DNA from: Cladorrhinum sp. PSN259
Taxonomy: Eukaryota > Ascomycota > Sordariomycetes > Sordariales > Podosporaceae
NCBI GenBank assembly: GCA_033725935.1
Contig: MU867062.1
Coordinates: 1,116,001-1,180,000 of the forward strand
Length of the DNA stretch: 64,000 bases
Direction of reading: 5' to 3'
Each line of letters begins with the position of its first letter. Position 1 is the stretch's first letter. Positions 31,112-41,893 of this stretch are shown in pieces. The notes beneath the pieces were generated by a model. It ran no database searches, was not told the origin of the DNA, and saw only the letters and a list, made by a program, of their open reading frames with translations. Made by a program: the position numbers and the translations under genes.

Positions 31112-32095
31112 ATGACAAAAATTATAACGACGGAGCCAACCACCCGCACCGGCACCCAACTCCTCGACCTCCCAAACGAACTCCTATCCCAAATTGCTCT
31201 TTGCTACTACTCCGTCTCCCGCCACGGCTTTGACTCCTGCCTCTCAATTGACCGCACCCTAGCGAAAACGAAATTCAACATCAATCAGTACCGCGAATCC
31301 CGCCTATCCCTCGCAAACCTCTGTTTGACCTCGCACAGACTAAAAGCAATATGCCAGCTAATCCTCTACGAAGAATTCGTTCCCAACCTACGGCCAGCAG
31401 CCGACAACGAATACAGATACAGCGTCACCTCGCTGCCTTACCTAGATACAATGCGCCCTACATATGTAGACTTACGTCTCATACAATTCATAAACACGAT
31501 CCTGCGGCGAAGAGACCTGGACCTAGCAAGCCGAGTTAAGCGCGTGCATATCAGTGCCGACATACTTGTCGACACACCGGAACACGAAGCCTGGTCCACA
31601 GTCGAATTGGCCTCGGAGCTTCTTGCTTTTCCCCTGAACGAGTTTTTGAAACATTGGAACGCAGAACATTTGCTTACGCGCAATACATCATCACCCGTCG
31701 TCAAAGGCGGTCCACAACGCTGCACGCAAATAACGGGATCGATGATAGTCGCTATACTCGTCGGCGCATTGCCTAGGCTACACCACTTGAGTATCCAAAC
31801 TGGGTGGTTGGAAAAGAGACAGGTACCGCCAGACGCAATACACATGGTATGTGGTGGAATGGCAAAGGAAAGTATACCGCTGAGGGTGCTGGATGTCTCA
31901 AACTTTTGGACGGGGTATATATACCAGCATATACATCCGCACAAGTGGGCGAGGATCACGGCACAGAAAGATGCGAGGTTTGACGAGTCGGTGGAAGATA
32001 TGGTTGCGAGAAAATCGTTGGAGGATTGGGGGGTTGTTGAGAATGAGGATTTGGAAACGGGGAGGAATGATTTGTTGTGTAGGATTGGCGTGTGA
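31112..32095 (+). CDS. F-box-like protein (third of three)
   Basis: Predicted 327-aa single-exon protein starting at the first ATG, 31112. The N-terminal QLLDLPNELLSQIALCYYSV and SLANLCLTSHRLKAICQLIL fit an F-box, with an insertion between the two halves. The remainder is leucine-rich and helical without clear repeats. GSMIVAILVGALPRLHHLSI resembles the gene at 27701, indicating tandem duplication followed by strong divergence. Likely role: substrate adaptor for SCF ubiquitination. Partner and substrate cannot be inferred. Confidence 0.72.
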   Translation: MTKIITTEPTTRTGTQLLDLPNELLSQIALCYYSVSRHGFDSCLSIDRTLAKTKFNINQYRESRLSLANLCLTSHRLKAICQLILYEEFVPNLRPAADNEYRYSVTSLPYLDTMRPTYVDLRLIQFINTILRRRDLDLASRVKRVHISADILVDTPEHEAWSTVELASELLAFPLNEFLKHWNAEHLLTRNTSSPVVKGGPQRCTQITGSMIVAILVGALPRLHHLSIQTGWLEKRQVPPDAIHMVCGGMAKESIPLRVLDVSNFWTGYIYQHIHPHKWARITAQKDARFDESVEDMVARKSLEDWGVVENEDLETGRNDLLCRIGV

Positions 32096-34529
32096 ATACA
32101 AAGTAGCATATGTGATTGGGGTGAGCCCGAGAAAGCTTATTGTTTTAGCTTGCGACTTGCCGCCGGTTTTGCCTACCTGGTACTAAGTTACTTCCCCTTT
32201 CTCAACACAGACACACACTCCCATACTCACTTCATGCAGATCTTGATGTTCCTTCCTCAGAGGAGCCAAATCGGGGCATCTTTCACGAAGAGTCAAACGC
32301 AAGCTCAGTTGTCTATCATGCAGGCCGAGTCTGGGTCGGAATCGCGTCATAATCTAGAACGCTCCTTCTCAGTCCCAGTTAACGCACCGACGGCCGACAC
32401 CGTGACGGATCGGGCTTCTTCGTGCCCGAGATGAAAGAATATCCCTCAACTGTCTGTCCGAACTAGAAGACAAGGCCCCTATCGAGACAGCCAACATCAT
32501 TCCCCTTTACCTCTCTTATTACTCTTTACATTTCTTTTCCTTTGATATACGATTCGTATTTCGTTGCGTTCTGTACCCTTTGCCCATTTCTCAGCAGGCA
32601 TACCTCAGTTCCAGAGCAAACACTAGGCGAAAAACAGGTCAGCTATAGCTGGAGTGCATTCTAGGTTTGCTTATTAGCCGCACTTGGCTGCTGTTGTTGA
32701 GGTATGGCCAGTTCCTAGTTTCGTGTCCGAGTCACTTTTGCACAGGGCTTACGAACTACCTAACCAGTCGCCGATGATCTAGTAATGCAGAGCCCTTGAC
32801 AACCCAACGCCAAAAAACAATGTGCACTAGCCATACGCTGGGCAATCACTCAGCATCAGGCCGAACCTTTGTCCGCAGGTGGGGCCCCGCCCGGACATCA
32901 ATCTTCTTTGGATATGGGCCTTATTGGTGCAAGACTGAGTCGTGTGGAGAGTATTGGAGGTTTACACGCTCAAGACTGGGAGCGTGGCGGAAAGTCTGAA
33001 GACTACTGGGTGGAGTTGTGGTCGTAGACAGGGAGGAAAGTATGTAGAACGCTGACGGGAGCTGAAACAAGGGATGGGGGACGGGGGTTATGTGGATTCT
33101 TGATAAACGTATGAGTATAACCCATAATCTTCTGCTGAAAAACGAACGGACATCTTCATAGTTGCTTAGTCACGACGAGGGATGTGAGGTACGAGTGGTG
33201 AACAATTCCGTTTATCAAACTCGAATAGTTTATCATGAGAACTTTTCTGTTGATAGAGTCAATTCCGTTGAAAATTGAACCAAGGATTCAAATATTTGTT
33301 ACCCAAACGAAAATGGCATCCTTGTCTGACACACCCATATTTCAAATCATTCAGCATAAAACATAAGCATTATTGTGATTACGAGATGTCAAATCACGTA
33401 AGAATTTTAGTGTTGAAAATGTTGGAAAGGGCGATGAGAAAAAGCCCCAAAGACGGAATTCTTCCCCATCCTGGCTACGCAGTCAGCACAGCTGATGCGG
33501 GGTTCTTGTTTACAGAGATGCTTTTCGGTAGTGGCGTAGAAAGACGACGGGGATGGCGGGTTGGATTCTCAACTGCCGAAAAAAAAACACTGATGGTGGT
33601 GTCCAAGTGCGGGAGGGAATGCTGCCGTACCGACGAGACGTTCCTGTTGGAACGACAACATGTGGATGCCACGATGAGGAGAGTAGAAGGGAGCTATGCA
33701 ATCCGATAGATAATGCAATGCGCTACTGATGTTGACCCGTGTGACCTGAATGCCGTATGACGTTGGAACGTGGCATAAGCCTCACAATAAGGGAGCAGCG
33801 ATGAAGCCTAGAACCTCAACCACCAAGTGGCTTTCCTTGGTTCCTCGCGTCAGATTGGACGCCACCGAATTTCAAGCTATACCCATCCCGTCTTATTAAT
33901 ATGAGTGAGCAGGACAAATCTCAAAAGCTACGGTGAGTCTTTACCTTTCAGGTAGGTGGGATAAACACACCACCCTCAGACAAAAAGCTCCCGTTCAACG
34001 TGCCCTTCTACAGTACAACTCTAACCGCATCGATGGAACACTAGTCCAAGCCAGCTTCCGTTTTAGTCAACAAAAGGCAACCCGCGGGTTGATTCCTGGG
34101 TCTGTCGATCTCCGGGTCCGGAGGATAATGCATGGCGCAGTGCTCAGTAATCGCGTGCGTGCCATGTTCCGAGAGATTACCTCACAAACCAATCCCGTAC
34201 AGCGACAGAATTCGGTAATGAGATCTCATAGGTTGAACCAAAGCTGCGACATATCGAATAAGCATAAAGAATCAGCATCCATCTGTAGCTGTGAGAACTA
34301 TTACTTGCCCAGCATGTATGTCGGTATGATTAAACACACACCCGAAAGGGGCGGTTGTGTATCATTGGCACCGGAAGGGAGCCCGAGGGCCGGTATGCAT
34401 GAAGGTTCCTGTAAATGTCGAGGTTTAAAAAGGACTGGACTCGCCACAAGATAATGTGACGATTCCTTCCAGCCTGCTGTCCTAGTAGCACATTTCTCCT
34501 AGAATCCCGTGTTGAACGAAAGCTTCACC
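32096..34529. other. Intergenic, 2.4 kb
   Basis: No convincing gene. Frames at 32150-32434, 33275-33709 and 33933-34454 (all plus) lack domains, signal peptides or splice-supported extension. No transposon termini recognised. A TTTAAAAAGG stretch near 34424 may be part of the promoter of the DUF1996 gene. Confidence 0.55.
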
Positions 34530-35804
34530 ATGGTGTCCACCAAACTTTGGTCCGTGATCATTCTTGCGGCACTGAGCCAAGCAAAGAAAGTGCACTTCAA
34601 GCGTCAAGACCTTCCTCCTCCTCCTCCTGGTTTCCCTACCTTCAATGGGACCGGGCCGACCATGCTCCGCTTCGGTTGCCATCAGCTCGTGATCGATCGA
34701 ATTGATCCGCTAGTCAACCCAGGAGCCATTCCCTCCCCCCACCAGCATCAAATCGTAGGCGGCGATGCCTTCAATGCATCAATGCCTCTCGAGGACATTG
34801 CTGCGCTGTCAACCTGTACTGGCTGCAGCTATAGCAAAGACTTTTCCAATTACTGGACATCCAACTTGGTATGCTCTTCCACTTTCTCTTCACTTCCTTT
34901 CCCCAACTAACCAGGCACAGTACTTCCGAGCCCGCAACGGAAGTTATAAGCGTGTGCCGCAAGCACCAAACCGTCTCTTTTTCAACGACACCTTCACCAC
35001 GCAAACGCAAGGCGGCCTAGTAGCATACTACGTATCCCCAGGCCAAAACAAGGTCAAAGCCTTCGAACCTGGCTTTCGCATGTTCGTAGGAGATCCGACC
35101 CTCCGCGCCCAGCCCGCCACCAACCTCTCTACACAAACCTGCTTCCGATGTTTCAACGCACCAGACTTTGGGGGTGACGAATTCGCTCCCTGCCAGGACG
35201 CCCGTGTCGATACTTGGCACCTTCCCAATGTCCCCTGCCCGGGAGGCATCCGATCCAACATTGTCTTCCCGACCTGCTGGGATGGGAGGCGACTCGATAG
35301 TCCGGACCACCGCGCACATGTGGCATATCCTCGTGAGGGTCCTCATGTTTTCGATGCTAACGAGACGGCTATAACCTGTCCCTGTTCGCATCCCATCAAG
35401 ATCCCGCAGGTGATGTTGGAAGTGATTTGGGATACCACTGGATTTAATGATCCCGAATTGTGGCCCGAGGACGGATCACAGCCTTTTGTGTTGAGTACCG
35501 GTGATACCACAGGTTATAGTCAGCACGCGGATTACGTTTTTGGGTGGCTTGGAGATGAGCTGCAAAAGGGCATGGAGGCCGGGTGCATCGCGGCCAATTG
35601 TCCAGGTTTGTCGGTTCAGTCGATTGAGGAGGCAGCTGCCTGCTCTGTTCCGAGGCTTGTGCCCGAGAATTTTGATGGATGTAAGTCCCTGGTCCCGTCT
35701 CCGGTGAGGCTGTAAGTTTGGGTTTTTGGCGTTTCGTGCTGATCTTGTTAACAGGGATCGATGTTCTTCCTGGCAATCCACCTGGAACCCCTAAACCGAC
35801 CTAA
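34530..35804 (+). CDS. Secreted DUF1996-family protein
   Basis: Predicted 382 aa from exons 34530-34868, 34921-35680 and 35755-35804, with introns of 52 nt (AACTAACC branch) and 74 nt. The N-terminus MVSTKLWSVIILAALSQAKK has a short hydrophobic signal. The DUF1996 domain follows: LRFGCHQLVIDRIDPLVNPG, SPHQHQIVGGDAFN, then YWTSNL joined by splicing to YFRARNGSYKRVPQ, and FEPGFRMFVGD. Conserved His and Cys are present (STCTGCSYS; CFRCFNAPD; CPCSHP). The last exon ends DGWIDVLPGNPPG. Fungal DUF1996 proteins are extracellular and often occur with WSC domains; none is seen here. Biochemical role unknown. Confidence 0.9.
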
Positions 35805-36365
35805 GAAGGCTTCATTCGAGGATGAGTCGAGGATGCTGAGGGAAGATAACCCCATGGTGTCTGGTAAAGGATGCTGAGTGTTTGAAATGGATGTTGATAT
35901 CAAATCCCGGATTGAGGACTGTGTATAAGACGACGGAGTATTCTCAAATCAAATCTAAATGACTGTTACGTCCAGTGATTGTGTTGAAGATGGATTTATT
36001 TGAAAGAAGCCAATGGATGTGCCGAAGGAAACCGTTGTAAATTGGGCTTGGCGTCGATCCCAGCGGAAACAATGGGGCACGTGGTGCAAGGAATACCTGT
36101 GCAGGACTGCCCCACTATGACCGTGAACAGCAGGTCGCAAGGATGCCCCGCGCTCAATCAGCAGAGAGCTTAGATAGTGGAAGCTGTTGACGGAAGTGGA
36201 AGCTGTTTCCCGACCTCCAGGACCCAACTCTCGTGTTCTGGTAACACCCCTCATCCGTGTTCCTCTATGCACCACTTTCGTCGAGTGCTCCCAGCGATAC
36301 GCATTCCTAAAATAGCTCTCTTTTGGCCTCAGAATCGCCTGCTCAACACTTGGCTCAAACCGACA
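35805..36365. other. Intergenic, 0.56 kb, with in-frame upstream ATG
   Basis: Promoter and leader of pepP. An ATG at 36267 is in frame with the pepP start and would add 33 residues. A 314-codon antisense frame (35955-36899) covers this region but looks like a shadow. Confidence 0.6.
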
Positions 36366-37872
36366 ATGGCCATGGATTACGACAAAATCTTGGAGGGGAA
36401 ATACCCCGCCAAGCAACATGCGAACCGCGTCTCTGATTACATCCGCCAAAAGGTCCCCAATGCGACAGGCGTCCTGTATCTTGAGAGTCGCGCGACCAAG
36501 CTGCTTGAGGATAATGACTCGGAGGAGCCGTTCAGGTGAAGATTCCCGACTCTCCCCATCTCTCAGCGCTTCTTCTGACCACCGCCAATCTTTTGCAGAC
36601 AGCGACGATACTTCTACTACCTGACAGGATGTCCTCTCGCCGATGCCCACGTCATCCATGATATGGATTCGTCCAAGACTACCCTCTTCATCCCTCCGAT
36701 CGATCCTGAGAGCGTTATGTGGTCGGGACTTCCAGTCACCGCCGAAGAGGCCAAGCAAAAGTGGGATGTCGATGAGGTCAAATACACAAACGACATCAAC
36801 GCTACCCTCGCCCACCTCGGTACCTCCAAGCCCAAGGGAACAGTCTTTGCGATTGCCAACCAAGTTACTGAAAAGGTCACCTTCCTCGAATTTGAGCACA
36901 AGAATTTTTCCATACTAAAGGAGGCGATCGAGGTGACGCGTGTGGTTAAGGATGAGTTCGAGCTGGCCATGATTGCCAAGGCCAACGCTATCAGCAGCAG
37001 AGCCCATGAACTGGTCATGAAGAAAGTCAAGCATGTCGAGAATGAGCGCGAGCTGGAAGCTGTGTTCTTAGCCGAGTGCATCTCCAAGGGTGCAAGGAAT
37101 CAGGCGTATCACAGCATCGTTGCCGGCGGTAGGGCAGCGGCAACACTACACTACGTCGACAACAATGCGCCTCTCGGCGGCAAGCAGCTCCTTCTCCTTG
37201 ATGCCGGTGGCGAGTGGGACTGCTATGCCTCCGATATTACCAGAACATTCCCTATCAACGGGAAGTTCACCAAAGAGAGCAGAGCCATCTACGACATTGT
37301 TCTCAAGATGCAGCTCGAGTGCATTGCTGCGTTGAAGGAAGGTGTACTGTGGGATGATGTCCATCTTTTGGCCCACAAGATTGCAATTGATGGCCTGCTG
37401 GACTTGGGGATCCTCAAGGGTGATAAGGACGAGATTTTGGCAAACCGGATCAGCGTTGCCTTCTTCCCCCACGGACTCGGTCACTACCTTGGAATGGATA
37501 CTCACGACACCGGTGGCAACGCTAATTATGCCGACAAGGACAAGATGTTCCGATACTTGAGAGTCCGAGGCACGTTGCCAGCAGGAAGCGTCATCACTGT
37601 TGAACCGGGTATCTACTTTTGCAAGTTCATCATCGATCCATACCTTCAGGATCCAGCGAGTGCCAAGTACATCGATCAAGATGTTTTGGATCGGTATTGG
37701 GACGTCGGCGGTGTCCGGTAAGTGCAAATACTAAGTTGGTTTAGACTTCAGCCACTGACTCGTAACCCGCAGAATTGAGGACAACATCGTCATCACCAAG
37801 ACTGGGACAGAGAATCTGACAACTGCCATCAAAGATCCCGATGAGATGGAGCAGCTTATTTCTGGAAACTAA
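36366..37872 (+). CDS. pepP: Xaa-Pro aminopeptidase, pepP type (M24 metallopeptidase)
   Basis: Removes N-terminal residues preceding proline, using two metal ions (usually Mn). Predicted 462 aa from exons 36366-36535, 36599-37717 and 37773-37872, with introns of 63 and 55 nt. The N-terminal domain reads YDKILEGKYPAKQHANRV and RQRRYFYYLTGCPLADAHVI, then LFIPPIDPESVMWSGLP. The M24 fold shows the metal ligands: two Asp in LDAGGEWDCYASDITRTFP, His in HGLGHYLGMDTHDTGG, Glu in VEPGIYF and Glu in RIEDNIVITKTG, the last restored by intron 2. The start at 36366 matches the usual N-terminus; an in-frame ATG at 36267 would add a basic leader. Confidence 0.93.
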
Positions 37873-38308
37873 GTGGTGTGCTAAATTGGTGGAGGTGAGA
37901 AGATGATATAATGGTGGAATTGCACTTGACTTAACCTAGAATTGCACCAAGACGTTACCGCTCAATGCCCATCGATGCATAATGCTTGCCCCCGTGGCAG
38001 ACTAATGTTTGCATGGCAGTTCCAACTTCCAATCTGGCGCCAGTGTGACTTGCTATAAAGGCGTGACTCGGGTGCCGACCATCTTCGTTGGTGCCGTCAC
38101 ATTAGTCCCTCCTTCCCGATCTCACGATGAATTCCACAAGATGACGTAGAGGGGTTGTTAAATAATTGAACTTCAATATTTCTCAATGCTCTCTTTCATC
38201 TTTCATCTCGTTAACGGTTAGCTATAACAGAATCCTTTCTCGTCTTTCTTTGTCCATCATATATACTTGTCATTATTCAAACTCTCGAAACATTCTGCAG
38301 ATCCCAAT
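37873..38308. other. Intergenic, 0.44 kb
   Basis: Promoter of the secreted cysteine protein. A TATATACT stretch near 38259 may contribute to its core promoter. No gene seen. Confidence 0.5.
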
Positions 38309-39112
38309 ATGGAACCCATCCTCACCCTCCGCAAACTCACTTTTTCCCTTGTAGCCCTCGGCCTCGGTATTACGCAAGCCTCTGCCTACAGAGTCGATCT
38401 CGCGAATCGGGCATACCACATGGACCGAACGCCATTGCCTTCTGCTTCTCCTGAACCAGTCCCAATTGTCACTATCAACCCAATCGGTATCAACAGCCAC
38501 TCACCCCGCGATCCTCAACCTCAGCTTACTCCGTCCGAGGTTCGACTGGAGCTGCAAGATATGATTGAAGAAGTGGAGGTCGACAAGGACGAAGAAGAAG
38601 AAGACCAGCGAGATGATGGCCTGGACTTGAGAAGCCCAGTCCTGATTAACGTGCCCCTGCGGGTCCCCACTTGCATCCGGAAGGCGGGAAAGCTGCACAC
38701 GCAGAGGAAGTGGAGCGTCAGTTACGATTGGGATAACTACTACAATGGGATGCATTGCGGGTTGTCGGTCAAGAGCGCGCTGAAGGAGTTTAAGCTCTGT
38801 AGGCCTATGACGGATTGGTATGTGTTTTTCTTTCTTTCTTTCTTTCTTTTTTTTTTTTACAATCATTTTCTTTTGGTTTTAAAGTTGTTGAGGGGATGAT
38901 ATGGGTGGATGCTGGTGATGAGGGTGACTAAGAGTGATGAAAAACTGACAAGAAACAAATTAACTAGGACTTGCGTGTCAAGCGGCGAAGAAGGACACGG
39001 AGGTGTGACGGTTGAGTTCCATACCCCGAGGACGTGTGACGATAAGAGGATTCACGAGGCTATCTTGAAGGGGACTGGTGGGCATGTTGATGTTTGGTGT
39101 AAGCATCAGTAG
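38309..39112 (+). CDS. Secreted six-cysteine protein with acidic pro-region
   Basis: Predicted 217 aa from exons 38309-38817 and 38968-39112; the intron is 150 nt and the junction rebuilds a Trp codon. The N-terminus MEPILTLRKLTFSLVALGLG followed by ITQASA is a good signal peptide. A Pro/Ser-rich segment and an acidic stretch (EEVEVDKDEEEEDQRDD) precede the likely mature domain, which holds six cysteines (VPTCIRK, GMHCGLS, KLCRPM, TCVSSG, RTCDDK, VWCKHQ), enough for three disulfides. Size and layout are those of small secreted effector-like or defence proteins. I do not recognise the fold. Confidence 0.75.
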
Positions 39113-39492
39113 ATGATGGTATTTTACTACCGGGGAGTTTTTTGTTTGTTGGGATGAGGTAGATTGGTGGAGTGTTGTAGGTACCTATAATTGAGCTGCT
39201 AATATAGTTATGTCATGATTATTCTCTTGCTTGGTTCCAAGTTCCTTGTCGGGAGTTGTTGTCCTTTTATACGGTTGTTGGTTGCTGTTGGCTGGCAGGG
39301 AGGTGGCTCACGGTGGCTCAGGTGCCAAGTTCGTGGCTTGGTTGACAACAGGGGCTTTGCAGCAACCGTGAACCACATGGCAGTGATCCGTCATTTGACT
39401 CAGGGTCAAATATATGAAGAGAATTCTTCTTTTCTTCTTGTAGTCGTCTACAGTCTCTCACCTTGATCCACACTTCAACAGTCAATAGTACC
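39113..39492. other. Intergenic, 0.38 kb
   Basis: 3' flank of the secreted protein and upstream region of the next frame. Nothing recognised. Confidence 0.55.
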
Positions 39493-40491
39493 ATGACATA
39501 CGAGTCCAGAACCGAACCCACGACAGAGGAGCAAGTCTTCATCCTCTCGGGAGAGTACATCTATCTCTCCACTGCCCTACCAACACCTATTTACTACATA
39601 AGCAAAGCCATCAATTCAATCACGTCCAAAGACTCGTCAATCTAGCTCTTTAGAGTTGATAATAATAACAGCAAGGACGACGACACTACTGAGATTACTA
39701 TCGGCAAGCAAACTGCTCGGGCTCCGACGATGACAAAGCTCTTCAACCTCGTCCATCCACTCAACGCCAAATATCGAAGCGACATACCGGCGCAGTATTA
39801 TCTGACTTGTTCTTCTTCTTCTTCTTCATCAACAGGAAATATCAAGTTTGAGATTACAAAGACACTGCTCCTCAGGAGAGTGGAAATCAAGGCGGTGCAG
39901 TGTGCAGGTAGGGATGAGACGAGTAGTCCGCTGTTTGATGATTTGAGTCATACGAAGGGAGGAGGAGGAGGAGGAGGAGGAGGAGGAGGAGGAGGAGGAG
40001 GAGGAGGAGGAGGAGGAGGAAAGGTTTTGTATACCGGTAAACAGAGTCGTCACGGCGGCGGTGGTGGTGGTGGTGGTGGTGTTGATTGGTTTGATGGGGA
40101 GGGAAAGAAAGTGGCTCGCGAGGAGGATGGGGATCAAACCAAACGGTTGGTGATTTGCGGAGATGGTATCAAAAAAGAGGAGGAAGAGGAGGAGGAGGAG
40201 GAGGAGGAGGAGGAAGAGGAGAGAAGTGATTTGTTGGTCGGGTTGTGGGTTTTGGGGATGTGGTTTTGGAGGGTTACGGAAAAGGGGTTCGATAAGGAAG
40301 GTGAGTACTCATTGCTGTTTCCGAGTGGATTGGGTGGGTGAGTGGTGCTGAGGGTCTAGTCGCTGACACAACTAATGTATCTAGCTGAGATGGAGTTATT
40401 GATGGCGACAGGTGAGGGGTCCGTGCTCGATATGAGGTGGGCGAAGAAGGCAGGAATTGCTGGACTTGCTGGGGCTGGGGGTAGCCGTTGA
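39493..40491 (+). CDS. Unknown protein with Gly and Glu runs and an in-frame TAG
   Basis: From ATG 39493 the frame encodes about 50 residues (MTYESRTEPTTEEQVFILSG...), meets TAG at 39643-39645, and continues open in the same frame through LFRVDNNNSKDDDTTEITIG and MTKLFNLVHPLNAKYRSDIP to a GTGAGT donor after 40300. An 84-nt intron (CTAAT branch) leads to exon 40385-40491 (AEMELLMATGEGSVLDMRWA), ending at TGA. The second part contains 21 Gly from a GGA repeat, a second Gly run of about nine and a Glu run of about 15. Either translation starts at ATG 39730 and the first ORF is separate, or the TAG is read through or is a nonsense mutation. Family not recognised. Confidence 0.5.
39958..40020 (+). 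repeat. (GGA)21 microsatellite coding poly-Gly
   Basis: Twenty-one perfect GGA triplets within the unknown gene, translated as glycine. Related tracts follow: GGC/GGT near 40054-40080 and GAG near 40177-40221. The perfect units suggest recent, unstable expansion. Confidence 0.95.
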
Positions 40492-40795
40492 TTCCGACAT
40501 ATCTTCATGATGATGGGAGGCAAAGGGTGGCCCTGATGACAATGAGACGCTGCTTCAAACGGTTTTACACATTATTTTTTGCCTGCCCTCGAAGATAATC
40601 GGGAATCCCAGCTAGCTGTCATTGCATAAGTGCTTACTGTGAACATAATAGACCAGTTGAGACTGATAATCCTCGGCCTCCCTCTCTATAAAGAGCTGGC
40701 CTTTGTTTGCTTTTCTCCTGATAGAATCAAGCCATCCTATTCAATCCACTTTGCTCCCTCGCTCCAGTGTGGCAATGTGTGATAGGCAGCTAGCT
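40492..40795. other. Intergenic, 0.3 kb
   Basis: Between two convergent genes; should hold both 3' UTRs. Nothing else recognised. Confidence 0.55.
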
Positions 40796-41893
40796 CTACC
40801 GACTTGTGGTATTGTTAGTGTTCGTTATAAACACAATCAACACGGTTGTATATCTATAGTTGTAGTAAAATGTTAGCCAACTACATCATCATTAATCCGG
40901 TGAAGGAATGTTGCCCTACGTTGCCCCTGCAACCACCAACTCGACGGTTCTTGCTTTGGTCAGGGCGGATAAGGCTGTGATGAAACAGGGCGTGGAAATG
41001 ACGATGACGGCGAGCCTGGCGCTCTGGCCATCAATTAAGTTGCAGATGATAACCGGAGTCAAGAGAAGCACAACGATGAGGGGAATGATAACCATACGAG
41101 ATATGAGTGTTATGAACGGTTTGTCAAATATGTGGACATGCGGGTCTCTCGAAGCCCCAGTGTTGCTCATGGTATCCTAATGCATCAAACTCATTAGCTG
41201 CTACCACGGCACAGAAGAGCAAGATGTCTAACCTTGGCAAATCGCCGGCGGTCCAGAGCAAGGCAATCCTCGACCAGCGGCTCCAACCACGCCAATGCGT
41301 TGTCGTTATCGTTGTTGGTTGCATATGTCATTAGGTCCGAGTCCCGAGTTAGATACTGCCATTCGGCTCGGGCTATGCATCCGTTGCCCTTGATCCACCG
41401 CTGCAGATGTCGTATACTTCGTGGCTTTGCTGCATCCAGAGCGAATATCTGGCGGTTTCTTTCCACCAATGCATCTAGAAGCAGTTAGTTGGAACTCTGG
41501 CGGAAATGATAGGGACGACAACACACCGTATTCGGACAGGCCGGTTTTGACTTTTTCGATAACAACCTTTCTCTCCGAGTTTGTGTCTGCCCTGCAGCTT
41601 AGAAGGCGGATTTTGTTGTCTTGATTACCTTCATCATCTCGATCCAACTTGTCTAGTTGCTTCTCGAGTGCCGCCAGTTCATCTTGCTTCAGCAGTAGTA
41701 AACGTGTACGTAGCCGCGAGAACCGCCGGAAAACCTGATACGACATATCTGCCGCCATGAGTGCGCTGTATCGTGGATAGCCAGCTGGGGAATCTTCAAC
41801 TGTTCCGCCGTTGTTAGTACAGCAATACCAGAAGGTTTGGTAGGAAGGTTAGATACGTTGTTGTGGCAGGTTTAGAACGGTTCTGTTTTCCAT
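40796..41893 (-). CDS. DUF6594-family membrane protein
   Basis: Predicted 288 aa from five minus-strand exons: 41857-41893, 41527-41799, 41233-41474, 40920-41176 and 40796-40853, with introns of 57, 52, 56 and 66 nt. Branch sites CTAAC or CTAAT are visible in all four, and the total is an exact number of codons. The spliced protein shows SPAGYPRYSALMAADMSYQV and FRRFSRLRTRLLLLKQDELA, then SEYDALVERNRQIFAL, RDSDLM and three hydrophobic helices, the last (VELVVAGATYTTVLIVFI) created by the final splice. This is the fungal DUF6594 pattern of a helical N-terminus plus three C-terminal helices. Function is not established; the family is common in accessory regions. Confidence 0.82.

Noticed and set aside
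31438..32109. 223-codon minus-strand frame opposite the third F-box-like gene
   Set aside because: The plus frame has the F-box motif and a paralogue; the minus frame has no protein-like features.
33275..34454. Frames of 144 and 173 codons before the DUF1996 gene
   Set aside because: No family features, and no splice-supported extension of either frame.
35955..36899. 314-codon minus-strand frame over the pepP promoter and exon 1
   Set aside because: Crosses a supported intron and exon of pepP on the other strand and shows no domain pattern; probably a shadow.
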